Source: JBJYKD01 sp049310025 (GTDB lineage Bacteria; Bacillota; Thermosediminibacteria; Thermosediminibacterales; Tepidanaerobacteraceae). From it: a stretch of 64,000 nt of DNA. Location: assembly GCF_049310025.1 (NCBI RefSeq), contig NZ_JBJYKD010000011.1:13102-77101 (forward strand), read 5' to 3'. Below, in pieces: positions 35,291-44,424 of this stretch. The notes below the pieces were generated by a model. The model was given only the letters and a program-made list of their open reading frames with translations. It was not told where the DNA came from and made no database searches. Each line of letters starts with the position of its first letter. Positions within the stretch are counted from its first letter, which is position 1. The position numbers and the translations under genes are program-made.

Positions 35291-35737
35291 GTGAGCCTGA
35301 AGATCAGAAATGCGAAACCCGGGGATGAAGTTTACATTGTCGAACTCATTAAAGAACTTTCCGAGACCATCGGGGAGGCAAGCGGAATTTCGGTAGAATT
35401 TGCGAAAAACAGTTTATCCTTTCCCTGTTTTCAAATACTGGTCGCCGAAGAGCATGGACGGGTGGTTGGATTGATAAGTTATTCTGTGAAACCGAGTTTG
35501 TATCACGGAGCGAACTCCTGTATTATTGAAGACCTGGTGGTCAAGCAACAAGCCAGAGGCCGCGGAGTGGGAAGCGCACTGATTCGTGAAGCTTTAATCA
35601 GGATACAAAAACTGGGTTGCGCTGAAGTTTCGGTATCCACCATGCCGGACAATGAAAAAGCCATAAGATTTTACAGAGCTTGCGGATTTACGGATGAAGC
35701 CCTGTTTCTTGAAAAGCACTTTTTTAAAAGTAAATAA
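35291..35737 (+). CDS. GNAT-family N-acetyltransferase
   Basis: 148 residues. Acetyl-CoA-binding motif VKQQARGRGVGSALIREAL (about 83-101), then AEVSVSTMPDNEKAIRFYRA and CGFTDE. GTG start at 35291 after GGAAAGGGAG. Substrate unknown. It follows parB by 28 bases and may be co-transcribed. Confidence 0.88.
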   Translation: MSLKIRNAKPGDEVYIVELIKELSETIGEASGISVEFAKNSLSFPCFQILVAEEHGRVVGLISYSVKPSLYHGANSCIIEDLVVKQQARGRGVGSALIREALIRIQKLGCAEVSVSTMPDNEKAIRFYRACGFTDEALFLEKHFFKSK

Positions 35738-35872
35738 TCCGGATATCATTGCAATAAAAGTAAAAGAAAATCAGATGGATATTAAGCAAACCAGCAGATG
35801 CAATGAGATTAATAAATGAGATTAATAAATCGTAAACATAAAGCCGGACGGAATATAACCCGGAAAAATGCA

Positions 35873-35906
35873 AACCGGCCTCCCCGGCAACCAAAGGAGG
35901 CCGGTT
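35873..35906. terminator. terminator hairpin between GNAT and asnB genes
   Basis: 11-base stem AACCGGCCTCC / GGAGGCCGGTT with a 12-base loop, 5 bases after the asnB stop. T-runs are weak on both sides. It can serve both convergent genes. Confidence 0.7.
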
Positions 35907-35911
35907 CTCAT

Positions 35912-37780
35912 TTATCCTGCCAGCGCCGGAGCCAGGGTTCCGGCTACTGTTACCCCGTATTTTCTGAGCCAAAAATTTACCTGGATGAGATATGCGAAAA
36001 GCTGGGGGCCGGTCATCAGCTGACCGAACCATGGCACATTAATATCGTTCTCAGCGGCCTGCAACATATGGATGACACTGTTTCTGTCCACGAAGGGCAG
36101 CAGAGGCGAGGAAGGATCGTGCAAAATTTCCAGAAGGCAACTCCTGACCAGAGCCAGGTATTCAGGATTGTGAGTTTTTGGGTAGGGGCTCTTTTTTCTG
36201 TTCAAAACCTCTTCAGGCAGCAGGTCCCGCACCGCCCGGCGCAGGATACCTTTTTCAATGCCGCCGCAACTTCTTATTCTCCAGGGGATATTCCATACGT
36301 ACTGTACGAGCCGGTGGTCCAGATAAGGCACCCTCACTTCAAGGCCGGTGGCCATACTCATGCGGTCCATTCGGTCGATGAGCGTGGGCATAAAGCGGGT
36401 TATGCTGAGATATGTAATTTCCCGAATGCGGGTATCGAAGGGGCTCTCCCCGGCAAGGCGAGGGACCTCTTTTAGCGTTTCCCTATACCTCATTTTTAAG
36501 TATTCTTCGGGATTTATCAATCGCAAAAGTTCCCTGGACAGTATGCCTGTGCGCACATGCATCTTCCGCGCCCATGGGAACCTGTCGGAATTAAAATCTT
36601 CGGGCCTTCTAAACCAGGGATAACCGCCGAATATTTCGTCTGCCCCCTCGCCGGCCAGGGCTACCGTGGCTCCTTTTTTCACCTCCAGGCAGAAGAGGTA
36701 AAGAGACGAATCTATATCGGCCATACCGGGCAGGTCTCTGGCAAGCACCGCATCGTCAAGGGCCGCGGCCAGTCGGCGGTTGCTTATGGTCACACAGCGA
36801 TGGTTTGTATTGAAATATGAGGAGACCTTCTTTACATAGTAAGGGTCGCTGTTTGGCTGGAACTCACTGGCCTTAAAGTGTACGTCGTTCCCGGTGTAAT
36901 CCACGGAGAACGTGTTCACTGTTTCACCCCGGCTTTTAAAAGCACCGGCCACCATCGCGGTAATGGCGCTGGAGTCGATGCCTCCCGAAAGAAGGGTGCA
37001 CAGGGGGACATCCGAAACGAGCTGGCGCCTGACGGCATCTTCGAGAAGATACCGGATTTTTTCAGCGGTGACCTCTTCACTATCATTATGCGGCCGACTT
37101 TCCAGCGACCAGTAACATTTAATATGTATTCCCTTTCTGTCAAAAATCATGCAGTGTCCCGGCTTGAGTTCGTTTATACCTTTAAAAACGCCGCATCCGG
37201 GAGTCCGGCCGGGCCCCATGGCAAAGATTTCGGCAAGGCCTTCGGCGTCCAGCTCGGGCTTTATCAGAGGGTGCGCCAGGATGGCTTTGAGTTCTGAGCC
37301 GAATATCAGCGTTGTTTTGCGTAAACCGTAAAAAAGGGGTTTTACCCCCAGCCGGTCCCGGGCAAGAAAAAGACTCTGGCCCTCCTCATCCCATATGGCA
37401 AAGGCAAAAATTCCATTGAGGCGCTCCACGCACGCCTCTTTCCACTCTATAAAGGAATAAAGGACCACTTCTGTATCGGACCTGGAAAGGAAATGATACC
37501 CGAGACCTTCCAGAATCCTGCGGACTTCAGGGGTATTGTAAAGTTCCCCGTTGTAGGTTATGCAGTAGGTGCGTTTTCCCAGTTTTCGCAGCATCGGTTG
37601 CCCGCCGCCTTCGGGGTCCACCACTATAAGGCGCCGGTGGCCCAGAGCGGCATGGGGGAATAATACGTGGCCCGCATCATCAGGGCCTCTTTTTGAAAGG
37701 GTTCGGGTCATGGATTCAAGCACATCCCTGCCGAACTTGAGATTGCCGCCAAAATCCACCCATCCCGCAATCCCGCACAT
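35912..37780 (-). CDS. asnB: glutamine-hydrolysing asparagine synthase
   Basis: 622 residues. N-terminal nucleophile Cys2 (MCGIAGWVDFGG) of the class II glutaminase, then synthetase domain with ATP loop LLSGGIDSSAI and GEGADEIFGGYPW. AsnB/AsnO type; B. subtilis AsnO acts in sporulation. The ATG at 37780 follows GAGGATGATGATTT. It is transcribed toward the origin, unlike most neighbours. Confidence 0.93.
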   Translation of the reverse strand: MCGIAGWVDFGGNLKFGRDVLESMTRTLSKRGPDDAGHVLFPHAALGHRRLIVVDPEGGGQPMLRKLGKRTYCITYNGELYNTPEVRRILEGLGYHFLSRSDTEVVLYSFIEWKEACVERLNGIFAFAIWDEEGQSLFLARDRLGVKPLFYGLRKTTLIFGSELKAILAHPLIKPELDAEGLAEIFAMGPGRTPGCGVFKGINELKPGHCMIFDRKGIHIKCYWSLESRPHNDSEEVTAEKIRYLLEDAVRRQLVSDVPLCTLLSGGIDSSAITAMVAGAFKSRGETVNTFSVDYTGNDVHFKASEFQPNSDPYYVKKVSSYFNTNHRCVTISNRRLAAALDDAVLARDLPGMADIDSSLYLFCLEVKKGATVALAGEGADEIFGGYPWFRRPEDFNSDRFPWARKMHVRTGILSRELLRLINPEEYLKMRYRETLKEVPRLAGESPFDTRIREITYLSITRFMPTLIDRMDRMSMATGLEVRVPYLDHRLVQYVWNIPWRIRSCGGIEKGILRRAVRDLLPEEVLNRKKSPYPKTHNPEYLALVRSCLLEILHDPSSPLLPFVDRNSVIHMLQAAENDINVPWFGQLMTGPQLFAYLIQVNFWLRKYGVTVAGTLAPALAG

Positions 37781-37905
37781 AAATCATCATCCTCTCGCAT
37801 GTTTTTTAGGCATAAGCCGCATTTTTATTGAAAACGATTATACATCAATAGAGTATTAAAAATGTTGTCGCATGGTGACAGAATGTAAGATTTTAAAAAA
37901 ATTTA

Positions 37906-37934
37906 TTGAAAAATTAAATGTAAAGGAATATAAT
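37906..37934 (+). promoter_or_regulatory. promoter of the short leader transcript upstream of hydG
   Basis: -35 TTGAAA (37906-37911), 17-base spacer, -10 TATAAT (37929-37934). Expected start about 37941. Confidence 0.75.
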
Positions 37935-37996
37935 AGAGCAAAAGGTTAATCTGTTCCTGACGTGAGGGGAATTCCTGATCGAAGGGGGGAAATGAT

Positions 37997-38041
37997 ATGG
38001 ATGTCGGCAGTCTATCAAAGGCTTTTCCTCCCGGAGGATAA
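37997..38041 (+). CDS. 14-residue leader-peptide candidate
   Basis: ATG GAT GTC..., MDVGSLSKAFPPGG, stop TAA, 7 bases after GGGGGG. Its last codons form the 5' arm and loop of the terminator stem, so ribosome position would affect hairpin formation. No repeated codon for one amino acid is present; PP and GG near the end could cause slow translation. Confidence 0.4.
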   Translation: MDVGSLSKAFPPGG

Positions 38042-38050
38042 GCCTTTTTA
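38017..38050 (+). terminator. Rho-independent terminator (possible attenuator)
   Basis: Stem AAAGGCTT-T-TCCTC / GAGGA-T-AAGCCTTT with a CCG loop, followed by a T-run. It lies about 215 bases before the hydG ATG. Confidence 0.85.
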
Positions 38051-38265
38051 ATTTGAATATATCGATATATAAGTCAATATGAAAGGGATTGTTACAGATT
38101 TCACAACATTTTCAATCTGTAGGATAAAATCAAGAGAAAAGTTCGCGTACCCGGACCGGCGAAAAGACAGGCCGGTAGTGAATAGCCGGTATGGTTTTTC
38201 TAAGAGTGTAAAACAATTAAGAAAATATTTTAAAAACAATGTGTGCGAAAGGAGATATACTGATA

Positions 38266-39690
38266 ATGGCAAACAGGTTATCCGACCTTGAAAATATGAA
38301 GGCGGATTTTATAGACGATGAGGCCATAATTGGGGCTCTGCAGCGCGGGAAAAAAGCGTCGAAAGGCCAGATAAGGGAAATTTTTGCAAAGGCAAAAGAA
38401 GCCCGGGGCCTGGATATTCATGATGTGGCAGCGCTGCTGTTTTGCGAGGACGATGAACTTTTGGAAGAAATGTATTCAATAGCCCATGAATTAAAAAAGA
38501 AAATATACGGCAACAGGATAGTGCTTTTTGCGCCTTTATACTACAGCGACTACTGCATAAACAACTGCCGCTACTGTGGCTATCACAGGGACAACAGGAT
38601 GCCGCGCAGGCGCCTTACCATGGAAGAGGTGAGGCGGGAGGTGCAAATCCTGGAAGAGATGGGTCACAAGCGCCTGGCCCTGGAAGCGGGTGAAGACCCG
38701 GTCAATTGCCCTATTGAATATACCCTGGATGTAATTAAAACCGTCTATGACACCAAATTAAAAAACGGCAGCATCCGCAGGGTAAATATAAACATCGCCG
38801 CCACCACCGTCGAGAATTACCGGAAATTGAAAAATGCCGGGATAGGAACATATGTCCTGTTTCAGGAGACCTATCACAGACCGACTTACACCTATATGCA
38901 TCCTTCGGGGCCCAAGAGTGACTACGACTACCACACCACAGCCATGGACCGGGCTATGGCGGGCGGTATAGACGACGTGGGCCTGGGTGTTTTGTTTGGG
39001 CTTTACGATTACAGGTACGAGGTGCTGGCTCTCCTACAGCATGCCGAACACCTGGATAAGACCTATGGGGTGGGGCCCCATACCATATCCTTTCCAAGAA
39101 TAAGGCCCGCAGCCGGGGTTAACATGAAAGATTTCCCCTATCTGGTTCCCGACAGGGAGTTCAAGAAGATAGTGGCTATAGTCCGCCTGGCTGTGCCGTA
39201 TACGGGAATGATATTGTCCACCAGGGAAAGGCCGGATTTTCGAGACGAGGTGATAGACGTCGGAATTTCACAGATAAGCGCCGGTTCATGCACGGGGGTT
39301 GGAGGCTACTATGACGAGATAGCCCGTAAGAAAGAAGAATCCGTCCCACAGTTTGAAGTGGAAGACCGCCGCACCCCCAATGAAGTGCTGCTTTCCCTCT
39401 GCCAGAGGGGGTATCTCCCCAGCTACTGCACCGCGTGCTACAGGAGCGGCCGGACGGGCGACAGATTCATGCAGCTGGCCAAGACGGGCAATATCCAGAA
39501 CTGCTGCCTGCCCAATGCCATTCTGACCTTCAAGGAATTTTTAATTGACTATGCCGAACCCCGCACCCGGGAAGCCGGAGAAAAGGTCATACGGGAAAGC
39601 CTGAACGACATACCCAATCCTGTCATCAGGCAAAAGACCATCGAAAAACTGGCCGCTATCGAACAGGGCCAAAGAGATCTCTACTTTTAA
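38266..39690 (+). CDS. hydG: [FeFe]-hydrogenase H-cluster radical SAM maturase HydG
   Basis: 474 residues. Radical SAM cluster CINNCRYCGY (CX3CX2C) and a C-terminal cluster, CTAC then C about 22 residues later, which separates HydG from ThiH. HydG cleaves tyrosine to make the CO and CN ligands. I chose ATG 38266, 11 bases after GGAG; an in-frame ATG at 38239 lies before that box. hydE, hydF and a hydrogenase are not in this window. The part between the leader terminator and the start (38051-38265) has hairpins ACAGATT/AATCTGT (about 38094-38120) and ACCGGC/GCCGGT. Confidence 0.9.
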   Translation: MANRLSDLENMKADFIDDEAIIGALQRGKKASKGQIREIFAKAKEARGLDIHDVAALLFCEDDELLEEMYSIAHELKKKIYGNRIVLFAPLYYSDYCINNCRYCGYHRDNRMPRRRLTMEEVRREVQILEEMGHKRLALEAGEDPVNCPIEYTLDVIKTVYDTKLKNGSIRRVNINIAATTVENYRKLKNAGIGTYVLFQETYHRPTYTYMHPSGPKSDYDYHTTAMDRAMAGGIDDVGLGVLFGLYDYRYEVLALLQHAEHLDKTYGVGPHTISFPRIRPAAGVNMKDFPYLVPDREFKKIVAIVRLAVPYTGMILSTRERPDFRDEVIDVGISQISAGSCTGVGGYYDEIARKKEESVPQFEVEDRRTPNEVLLSLCQRGYLPSYCTACYRSGRTGDRFMQLAKTGNIQNCCLPNAILTFKEFLIDYAEPRTREAGEKVIRESLNDIPNPVIRQKTIEKLAAIEQGQRDLYF

Positions 39691-39757
39691 ACATAATATA
39701 TAAACATAATATAACATAAAAACATAATATAACATAATATATAAAAGTGATATATAA
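39691..39757. repeat. A+T-rich direct repeats after hydG
   Basis: Several copies of an ACATAATATA-like unit in tandem (five matches to CATAATAT). Placed between the hydG stop and its terminator. Confidence 0.65.
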
Positions 39758-39765
39758 AAGTGGTC

Positions 39766-39800
39766 AAAGAGAGAACCGTTTAAAAAACGGTTCTCTCTTT
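39766..39800. terminator. strong terminator after hydG
   Basis: Perfect 16-base stem, AAAGAGAGAACCGTTT / AAACGGTTCTCTCTTT, with a 3-base loop. Confidence 0.85.
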
Positions 39801-39879
39801 GCGTACAGAATCTGACTTTTGAAACAATAAAACATTTCAAGAATAAAATATTTTAGAGTGATATTCAAGGGGGAGTTCT

Positions 39880-40689
39880 ATGAGTGAAGAAGAAAAAATG
39901 AATGGCAGGGGGGCGATGGAGGGACGGTTTGTCGAGGAGTCGTTAAGCCTCAATCTGTTTTGGTTAAGAATTATGAAAGAACACGCATTATTTTTAAGGC
40001 TTGGGCTTCCCTGTGATAAAAGAGATCTCATAGAAAGGGCCGGGCTTTTTGAATCGGCTTTTGAAAGACTTCTGGAAAGGGCCCAAAAGGCAATAGGGGG
40101 ACCCGCCAGTGTAATCAGGGCTCTAAACGAGGAAAGCATACGATTGACTCAACAACTGACCGAATTTAAAACAGTACTGCTCCTGATGATGCTCCAGTGC
40201 CGGCTGGGAGGGTTTAACTATCCGCTCCTTATCGACCATATTAGAAGGGAAGCAATATATTTTATCAATAAATTGCAGAGGTTGCAGAGGAACGAATTTC
40301 CGGACCCGGTTTCAAACGTTTTATTTGAGGATGTTTTCTGGCTGAGAATAATGGCCGATCATTCAAAATTCATCAGACAGCTATTGGATCCTTCGGAAAG
40401 GCAATTTATCGAAACGGCCGACAACTTCAGCGAGAAATTTGACCGGCTTCGTTTCCAGGCGGAAGACTTCGAATCCTTCCTGAGCATCAATCCAATATTC
40501 GTTCCATCTCTTTCACGGTTTAACAACGACGTCATCAGGGCTTTAGCCCAACTCAGGGATTTTAAAGCTCAGGCCAGGGATCTGATAGCAGGGTGTGAAA
40601 TTGTAAGCCTAATTCCGGAATTACTGGCGGACCATGTCCTGAGGGAGGCCGAGCGCGCCCTGGAAGTGTTGCGGAGAATAAAACCATAA
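39880..40689 (+). CDS. DUF2935 helical-bundle protein
   Basis: 269 residues in two related halves. Each has the motif FWLRIM(K/A)(E/D)H..F.R (FWLRIMKEHALFLR near 26-39; FWLRIMADHSKFIR near 152-165) and later D-H-(I/V)-x-RE. The conserved E, H and D suggest metal binding, as in ferritin/hemerythrin-like bundles, but the role is unknown. ATG 39880 after AAGGGGGAG. It has its own terminator (40776-40803). Confidence 0.85.
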   Translation: MSEEEKMNGRGAMEGRFVEESLSLNLFWLRIMKEHALFLRLGLPCDKRDLIERAGLFESAFERLLERAQKAIGGPASVIRALNEESIRLTQQLTEFKTVLLLMMLQCRLGGFNYPLLIDHIRREAIYFINKLQRLQRNEFPDPVSNVLFEDVFWLRIMADHSKFIRQLLDPSERQFIETADNFSEKFDRLRFQAEDFESFLSINPIFVPSLSRFNNDVIRALAQLRDFKAQARDLIAGCEIVSLIPELLADHVLREAERALEVLRRIKP

Positions 40690-40775
40690 ATTTTAATATC
40701 CAGAGCGCCCGAGTTTTGCTTAAATGTGTTTCTGGGCACCGGAGAAAAACCATAGTAGATTTTTTTGTGTGTAGC

Positions 40776-40803
40776 CCTACCCCGCAGCGGGGAAGGTTTT
40801 TTT
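40776..40803 (+). terminator. Rho-independent terminator after the DUF2935 gene
   Basis: Stem CCT-A-CCCC / GGGG-A-AGG with a GCAGC loop followed by seven T. Confidence 0.85.
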
Positions 40804-40930
40804 GTGTTACAAAATTAGTTTATATTCAGGGCATGGCCGGCAGGGCCTTGTCGAAGGCGGTGCTCAGAGCATGGATTATTTCTTTTCAAAGGAATTTTTT
40901 TGTGATAATATCGGACATGAGGTGTTTTTG

Positions 40931-42079
40931 ATGATATATTTTGACAACGCCGCCACTACCTGGCCCAAACCCCGGGAAGTCCTTCGGGCCGTAGAGGACG
41001 CCATAAAGAATCACGGTTCAAACCCCGGCCGCAGCGGACACCGGATGGCCCTTGCCGCCGCCCGGCTGGTGTACGAGTCAAGAGAACTTATTGCTGAGTT
41101 TTTTAATGCCGAAAGCCCGGATAATATTGTTTTTACCCTGAACGCCACCGATGCAATAAATATGGCTTTGAAAGGCGTGCTGGAGCCCGGGGACCATGTG
41201 ATAACCACATCCATGGAGCACAATTCCGTATCAAGGCCCCTTTTTGCTCTAAGGGGAAAGGGGGTTGAATGGGATGTGGTAAAATGCGGAAGAGACGGTT
41301 CGCTGGACCCCCGGGATATAGAAAAAGCCATAAAACCCAATACCCGCCTCATAGCCGTGACGCATGCCTCCAATGTGACGGGCACCATCATGCCCGTGGA
41401 AGAGGTGGGGAAGCTGGCGAGGGAAAAGGGGATCCTATTCCTGGTGGACGCCTCCCAGTCCGCCGGCGTGCTGCCAATCGATGTGCGGGAAATGAATATA
41501 GATCTTCTGGCCTTTTCCGGGCACAAGGGGCTCTACGGCCCCCAGGGCACCGGCGGCCTCTACGTGCGGAAAGGCGTGGATGTGAGACCTCTCAGGGAAG
41601 GCGGTACCGGCAGCTTTTCCGACGAGCTGGCCCAGCCGCAATTGCTTCCCGACAGGCTTGAAAGCGGCACGCTGAACACCCCCGGCATTGCGGGGCTTGC
41701 GGCGGGCGTGCGCTTTATAAAAGAAAAGGGCATAGAAAGCATCAGAGAACGCGAGGTAAAACTTACACGGAGATTTCTGGATGGATTGCAGGAAATGGAA
41801 GGAATCGAAGTATACGGTCCGGCCGAACCGGGAAGGCGCTGTGCGGTGGTCCCCATAAATTTAAAGGGGATGGATTCGTCGGAACTGGCGTATATCCTCG
41901 ACAGCGCCTTTGGTATTGAAGTTCGTGCCGGTCTTCACTGCAGCCCCATGGCCCACAATACCCTGGGGACCGCGGACCGCGGTGCGGCGAGGTTCAGCTT
42001 TTCTGTTTTTAACACGGCAGAAGAAATCGACGAAGCTTTAAAAGCCCTGCAATCCATTGCGGAGAATTTCCGTACTTGA
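40931..42079 (+). CDS. cysteine desulfurase-family PLP enzyme (class V, SufS/CsdA-like)
   Basis: 382 residues. MIYFDNAATTWPKP at the N-terminus, TTSMEHNSV, VDASQSAGV (PLP aspartate), Schiff-base lysine in FSGHKGLYGPQG, and the reactive cysteine region GLHCSPMAHNTLGT. This is the family called TIGR01977 in my memory. ATG 40931 follows GAGGTG; codons upstream in the same frame are leader. No scaffold gene (iscU/sufU) is adjacent. Confidence 0.87.
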   Translation: MIYFDNAATTWPKPREVLRAVEDAIKNHGSNPGRSGHRMALAAARLVYESRELIAEFFNAESPDNIVFTLNATDAINMALKGVLEPGDHVITTSMEHNSVSRPLFALRGKGVEWDVVKCGRDGSLDPRDIEKAIKPNTRLIAVTHASNVTGTIMPVEEVGKLAREKGILFLVDASQSAGVLPIDVREMNIDLLAFSGHKGLYGPQGTGGLYVRKGVDVRPLREGGTGSFSDELAQPQLLPDRLESGTLNTPGIAGLAAGVRFIKEKGIESIREREVKLTRRFLDGLQEMEGIEVYGPAEPGRRCAVVPINLKGMDSSELAYILDSAFGIEVRAGLHCSPMAHNTLGTADRGAARFSFSVFNTAEEIDEALKALQSIAENFRT

Positions 42080-42166
42080 GTTTCCTGCGGTGGGTGGGAT
42101 AAAGAGGCGAAACTTCCGGGAAACAGGGCGGGGAAATCATAAAATGCTTTGACGGGAGAGAGGAAT

Positions 42167-42859
42167 TTGCTGGGAACTGTCATCAACGCGGCTGCCATAA
42201 TTGTAGGGACGCTTCTTGGAAATTTTTTAAAAGGCCGGTTCTCTGAAAATGTCAGAGACACCGTTATGCAGGGCCTGAGTTTGACCGTTATGCTCATCGG
42301 CCTTTCCATGGCTATAAAGACCCAGAATCTGCTGGTGGTTACCATAAGCCTGGTGCTGGGGGGTATACTGGGCGAGGTCCTGGAACTGGAAGAACGCCTG
42401 AACATGCTGGGCAAGCGCCTTGAAGAGCGGTTCTCCAGAGGGGATGGGGATTTTACCAGGGCGTTCGTTTCCGCCAGCCTCATCTATTGCGTGGGTGCCA
42501 TGGCAATAATGGGCGCCATACAGAGCGGGCTTACGGGAAATCACGGCATACTTCTCATAAAGTCCATACTGGACGGCGTATCGGCCGTGGTGTTTTCCTC
42601 CAGTATGGGGATAGGGGTGGCCTTTTCGGCATTGCCGGTTTTTTTATATCAGGGGAGCATTACTCTCGCCGCCGCCTTTGTAAAAGGATTTCTCACCGAT
42701 GCCATCATTAAGGAGATGACGGCAACGGGCGGGCTGCTGATCTTCGGAATCGGCATAAACATGCTGGAAACCAATGTCAAAATAAAGGTGGGAAATTTAC
42801 TACCCGCCATCTTCATAGCGGTCTTTTTGACCGCGCTTTTTCCACGCCTTCCCATATAA
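42167..42859 (+). CDS. DUF554 membrane protein (YdfK-like)
   Basis: 230 residues with about 7 membrane segments and the family's glycine-rich starts (LLGTVINAAAIIVGTLLGN; GGILGEVLELEERL; GIGINML). Start TTG 42167, 4 bases after GAGAGG; another TTG (42149) lies before that box. Function unknown. Confidence 0.85.
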   Translation: MLGTVINAAAIIVGTLLGNFLKGRFSENVRDTVMQGLSLTVMLIGLSMAIKTQNLLVVTISLVLGGILGEVLELEERLNMLGKRLEERFSRGDGDFTRAFVSASLIYCVGAMAIMGAIQSGLTGNHGILLIKSILDGVSAVVFSSSMGIGVAFSALPVFLYQGSITLAAAFVKGFLTDAIIKEMTATGGLLIFGIGINMLETNVKIKVGNLLPAIFIAVFLTALFPRLPI

Positions 42860-42902
42860 GCGATTCAGGCTTATTGCGGCCAATACACTGGGGGGATGAA
42901 AA

Positions 42903-43418
42903 ATGACCGCTAATTACTATATTGCAGCGCTTAGCAATTTCCTGACAACCCATCTCGACAAGGTGCTGCTCGGTCTTACGGCATTGTCCTTATTCACCTT
43001 AATTGTATTTATTTCTGTCAACATAAAACTGGCGTCCATCTCCAGGAGATACAATGAGCTCATGACCGGAATGGATGGGAAAAATTTGGAGGCCTTATTG
43101 ATTAATCATTTGAGCATGGTAAGAGATATGAGGGCCGAAGTCGATGAATTAAAGGAACAGGTTCGGCTTTTGGAGCAGGAAAGCCGGCTGGCGGTAAAAA
43201 AGATTTATTATAAAAGGTTTAACGCCTTTCCGGATGTGGGCAGCGATCTCAGCTTTTCGGTGGCGCTGCTGAATGAGGACAACACCGGCGTTCTCATTAC
43301 GAGCATTTACGGAAGGGATGAAAACCGGGTATATCTTAAGCCCGTTGTGGGCGGCAACTCCAGTTACGCCCTCACTCCCGAAGAACGTGAGATCTTAAAT
43401 TCTGCAAAAGCCGGTTAA
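42903..43418 (+). CDS. DUF4446 protein with N-terminal membrane anchor
   Basis: 171 residues. One membrane segment (about 22-40), a coiled-coil stretch (about 68-95) and a C-terminal domain with KKIYYKRFNAFPDVGSDLSF and LLNEDNTGVLITSI. The family is common in spore-formers near spo0J/yyaC. Function unknown. Confidence 0.85.
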   Translation: MTANYYIAALSNFLTTHLDKVLLGLTALSLFTLIVFISVNIKLASISRRYNELMTGMDGKNLEALLINHLSMVRDMRAEVDELKEQVRLLEQESRLAVKKIYYKRFNAFPDVGSDLSFSVALLNEDNTGVLITSIYGRDENRVYLKPVVGGNSSYALTPEEREILNSAKAG

Positions 43419-43498
43419 TTTTTACTTTCCAGGAGGATTTTTAACCGCTTTTGGAGAAATAAAAAAATAATGTATTTTTTGGGTGGTGGTGGAGGGGA

Positions 43499-44413
43499 GT
43501 GAAACCAAAAAGAGAAAAGGCTTTTACCGTAATGGTCGTACCTCACTCTGGAAAATCCATCTACTCGATTTCCGTGCCGGTGGTCCTCCTTAAAATCCTG
43601 GGGGGGCTGGTGGCGGGGATCGTAGCGGCTTTAGCCATATTTTCCATTTATTTTTCCGTTTCTTACAGGGAAATGAAGTCCAATGCCGAGGAACTGGCGG
43701 TCAAGACCCGGGATTACCAGGAACTGCAACGGCAGCTGGACTATTTTGTAAAAAAGACGCAGATGCTGGAAGAAAAGATGCATGGACTGGAAAAATTAGA
43801 CAATGATCTGAGGAGTCTTTTAAAAAATGACCCGGCGCTAAAAAAAAACCTTAGTGCAATGGTGGCTGCAGAAAGCGCCAGAAGGCCGGTTCTTGCCAGC
43901 AGGGGCTCCATTGACCGGGAACAGGCCATAAAAAATCTTGAAAAACTTGAATCCGAACTGCCGGAGCGAGAAAAGAGCCTGAGAGAATTGAAGGAAGTTG
44001 TGATCCAGAGAAACAGGCGCCTGGCATGCACTCCTTCCATATGGCCCGTGGCGGGAAGTATAACATCAGATTTCGGCTACAGGCGTTCGCCCTTCGGGAG
44101 AAAGGCGGAATTTCACGATGGGATTGACATAGCGGCGCCATACGGAACTCCTGTAAGAGCGGCGGCCGACGGCATGGTGACATTTGCGGGATACCGCCCG
44201 GGTTACGGCAATGTGGTTACCATAAGCCACGGTTACGGCTTTGAGACATCCTATGGCCATAATTCAGAGATGCTGGTGAAACAGGGCCAGCAGGTTAAAA
44301 AAGGCCAGATAATAGCAAGAGTGGGGAACACGGGAAGAAGCACGGGGCCTCATACTCACTACATGGTCAAAGTAAACGGCGTGCTGAAAAATCCCGCCGA
44401 TTTTTTGAACTGA
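43499..44413 (+). CDS. M23-family murein endopeptidase, membrane-anchored
   Basis: 304 residues. One N-terminal membrane segment (about 25-50), a coiled coil (about 58-170) and a C-terminal LytM/M23 domain: FGYRRSPFGRK, zinc ligands in FHDGIDIAAP and GPHTHYMVKV. GTG start at 43499 close to GGAGGGG. It cuts peptidoglycan cross-links outside the membrane. The bactofilin gene follows by 11 bases, a pairing seen in shape control of other bacteria. Confidence 0.92.
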   Translation: MKPKREKAFTVMVVPHSGKSIYSISVPVVLLKILGGLVAGIVAALAIFSIYFSVSYREMKSNAEELAVKTRDYQELQRQLDYFVKKTQMLEEKMHGLEKLDNDLRSLLKNDPALKKNLSAMVAAESARRPVLASRGSIDREQAIKNLEKLESELPEREKSLRELKEVVIQRNRRLACTPSIWPVAGSITSDFGYRRSPFGRKAEFHDGIDIAAPYGTPVRAAADGMVTFAGYRPGYGNVVTISHGYGFETSYGHNSEMLVKQGQQVKKGQIIARVGNTGRSTGPHTHYMVKVNGVLKNPADFLN

Positions 44414-44424
44414 GGAGGGAAAAG

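Larger units (their letters stand above)
37941..38050 (+). ncRNA. short terminated leader RNA or sRNA upstream of hydG
   Basis: About 110 bases between a consensus-like promoter and a strong terminator. It contains a possible hairpin (TTCC...GGAA at about 37952-37969), a GGGGGG ribosome-binding site and a 14-codon ORF that ends inside the terminator. I do not recognise a riboswitch family. It may be an attenuator for hydG or an independent small RNA. Confidence 0.5.

Noticed and set aside
39691..39757. CRISPR-like or VNTR array after hydG
   Set aside because: Units are about 10 bases, A+T-only and unspaced; simple repeat.
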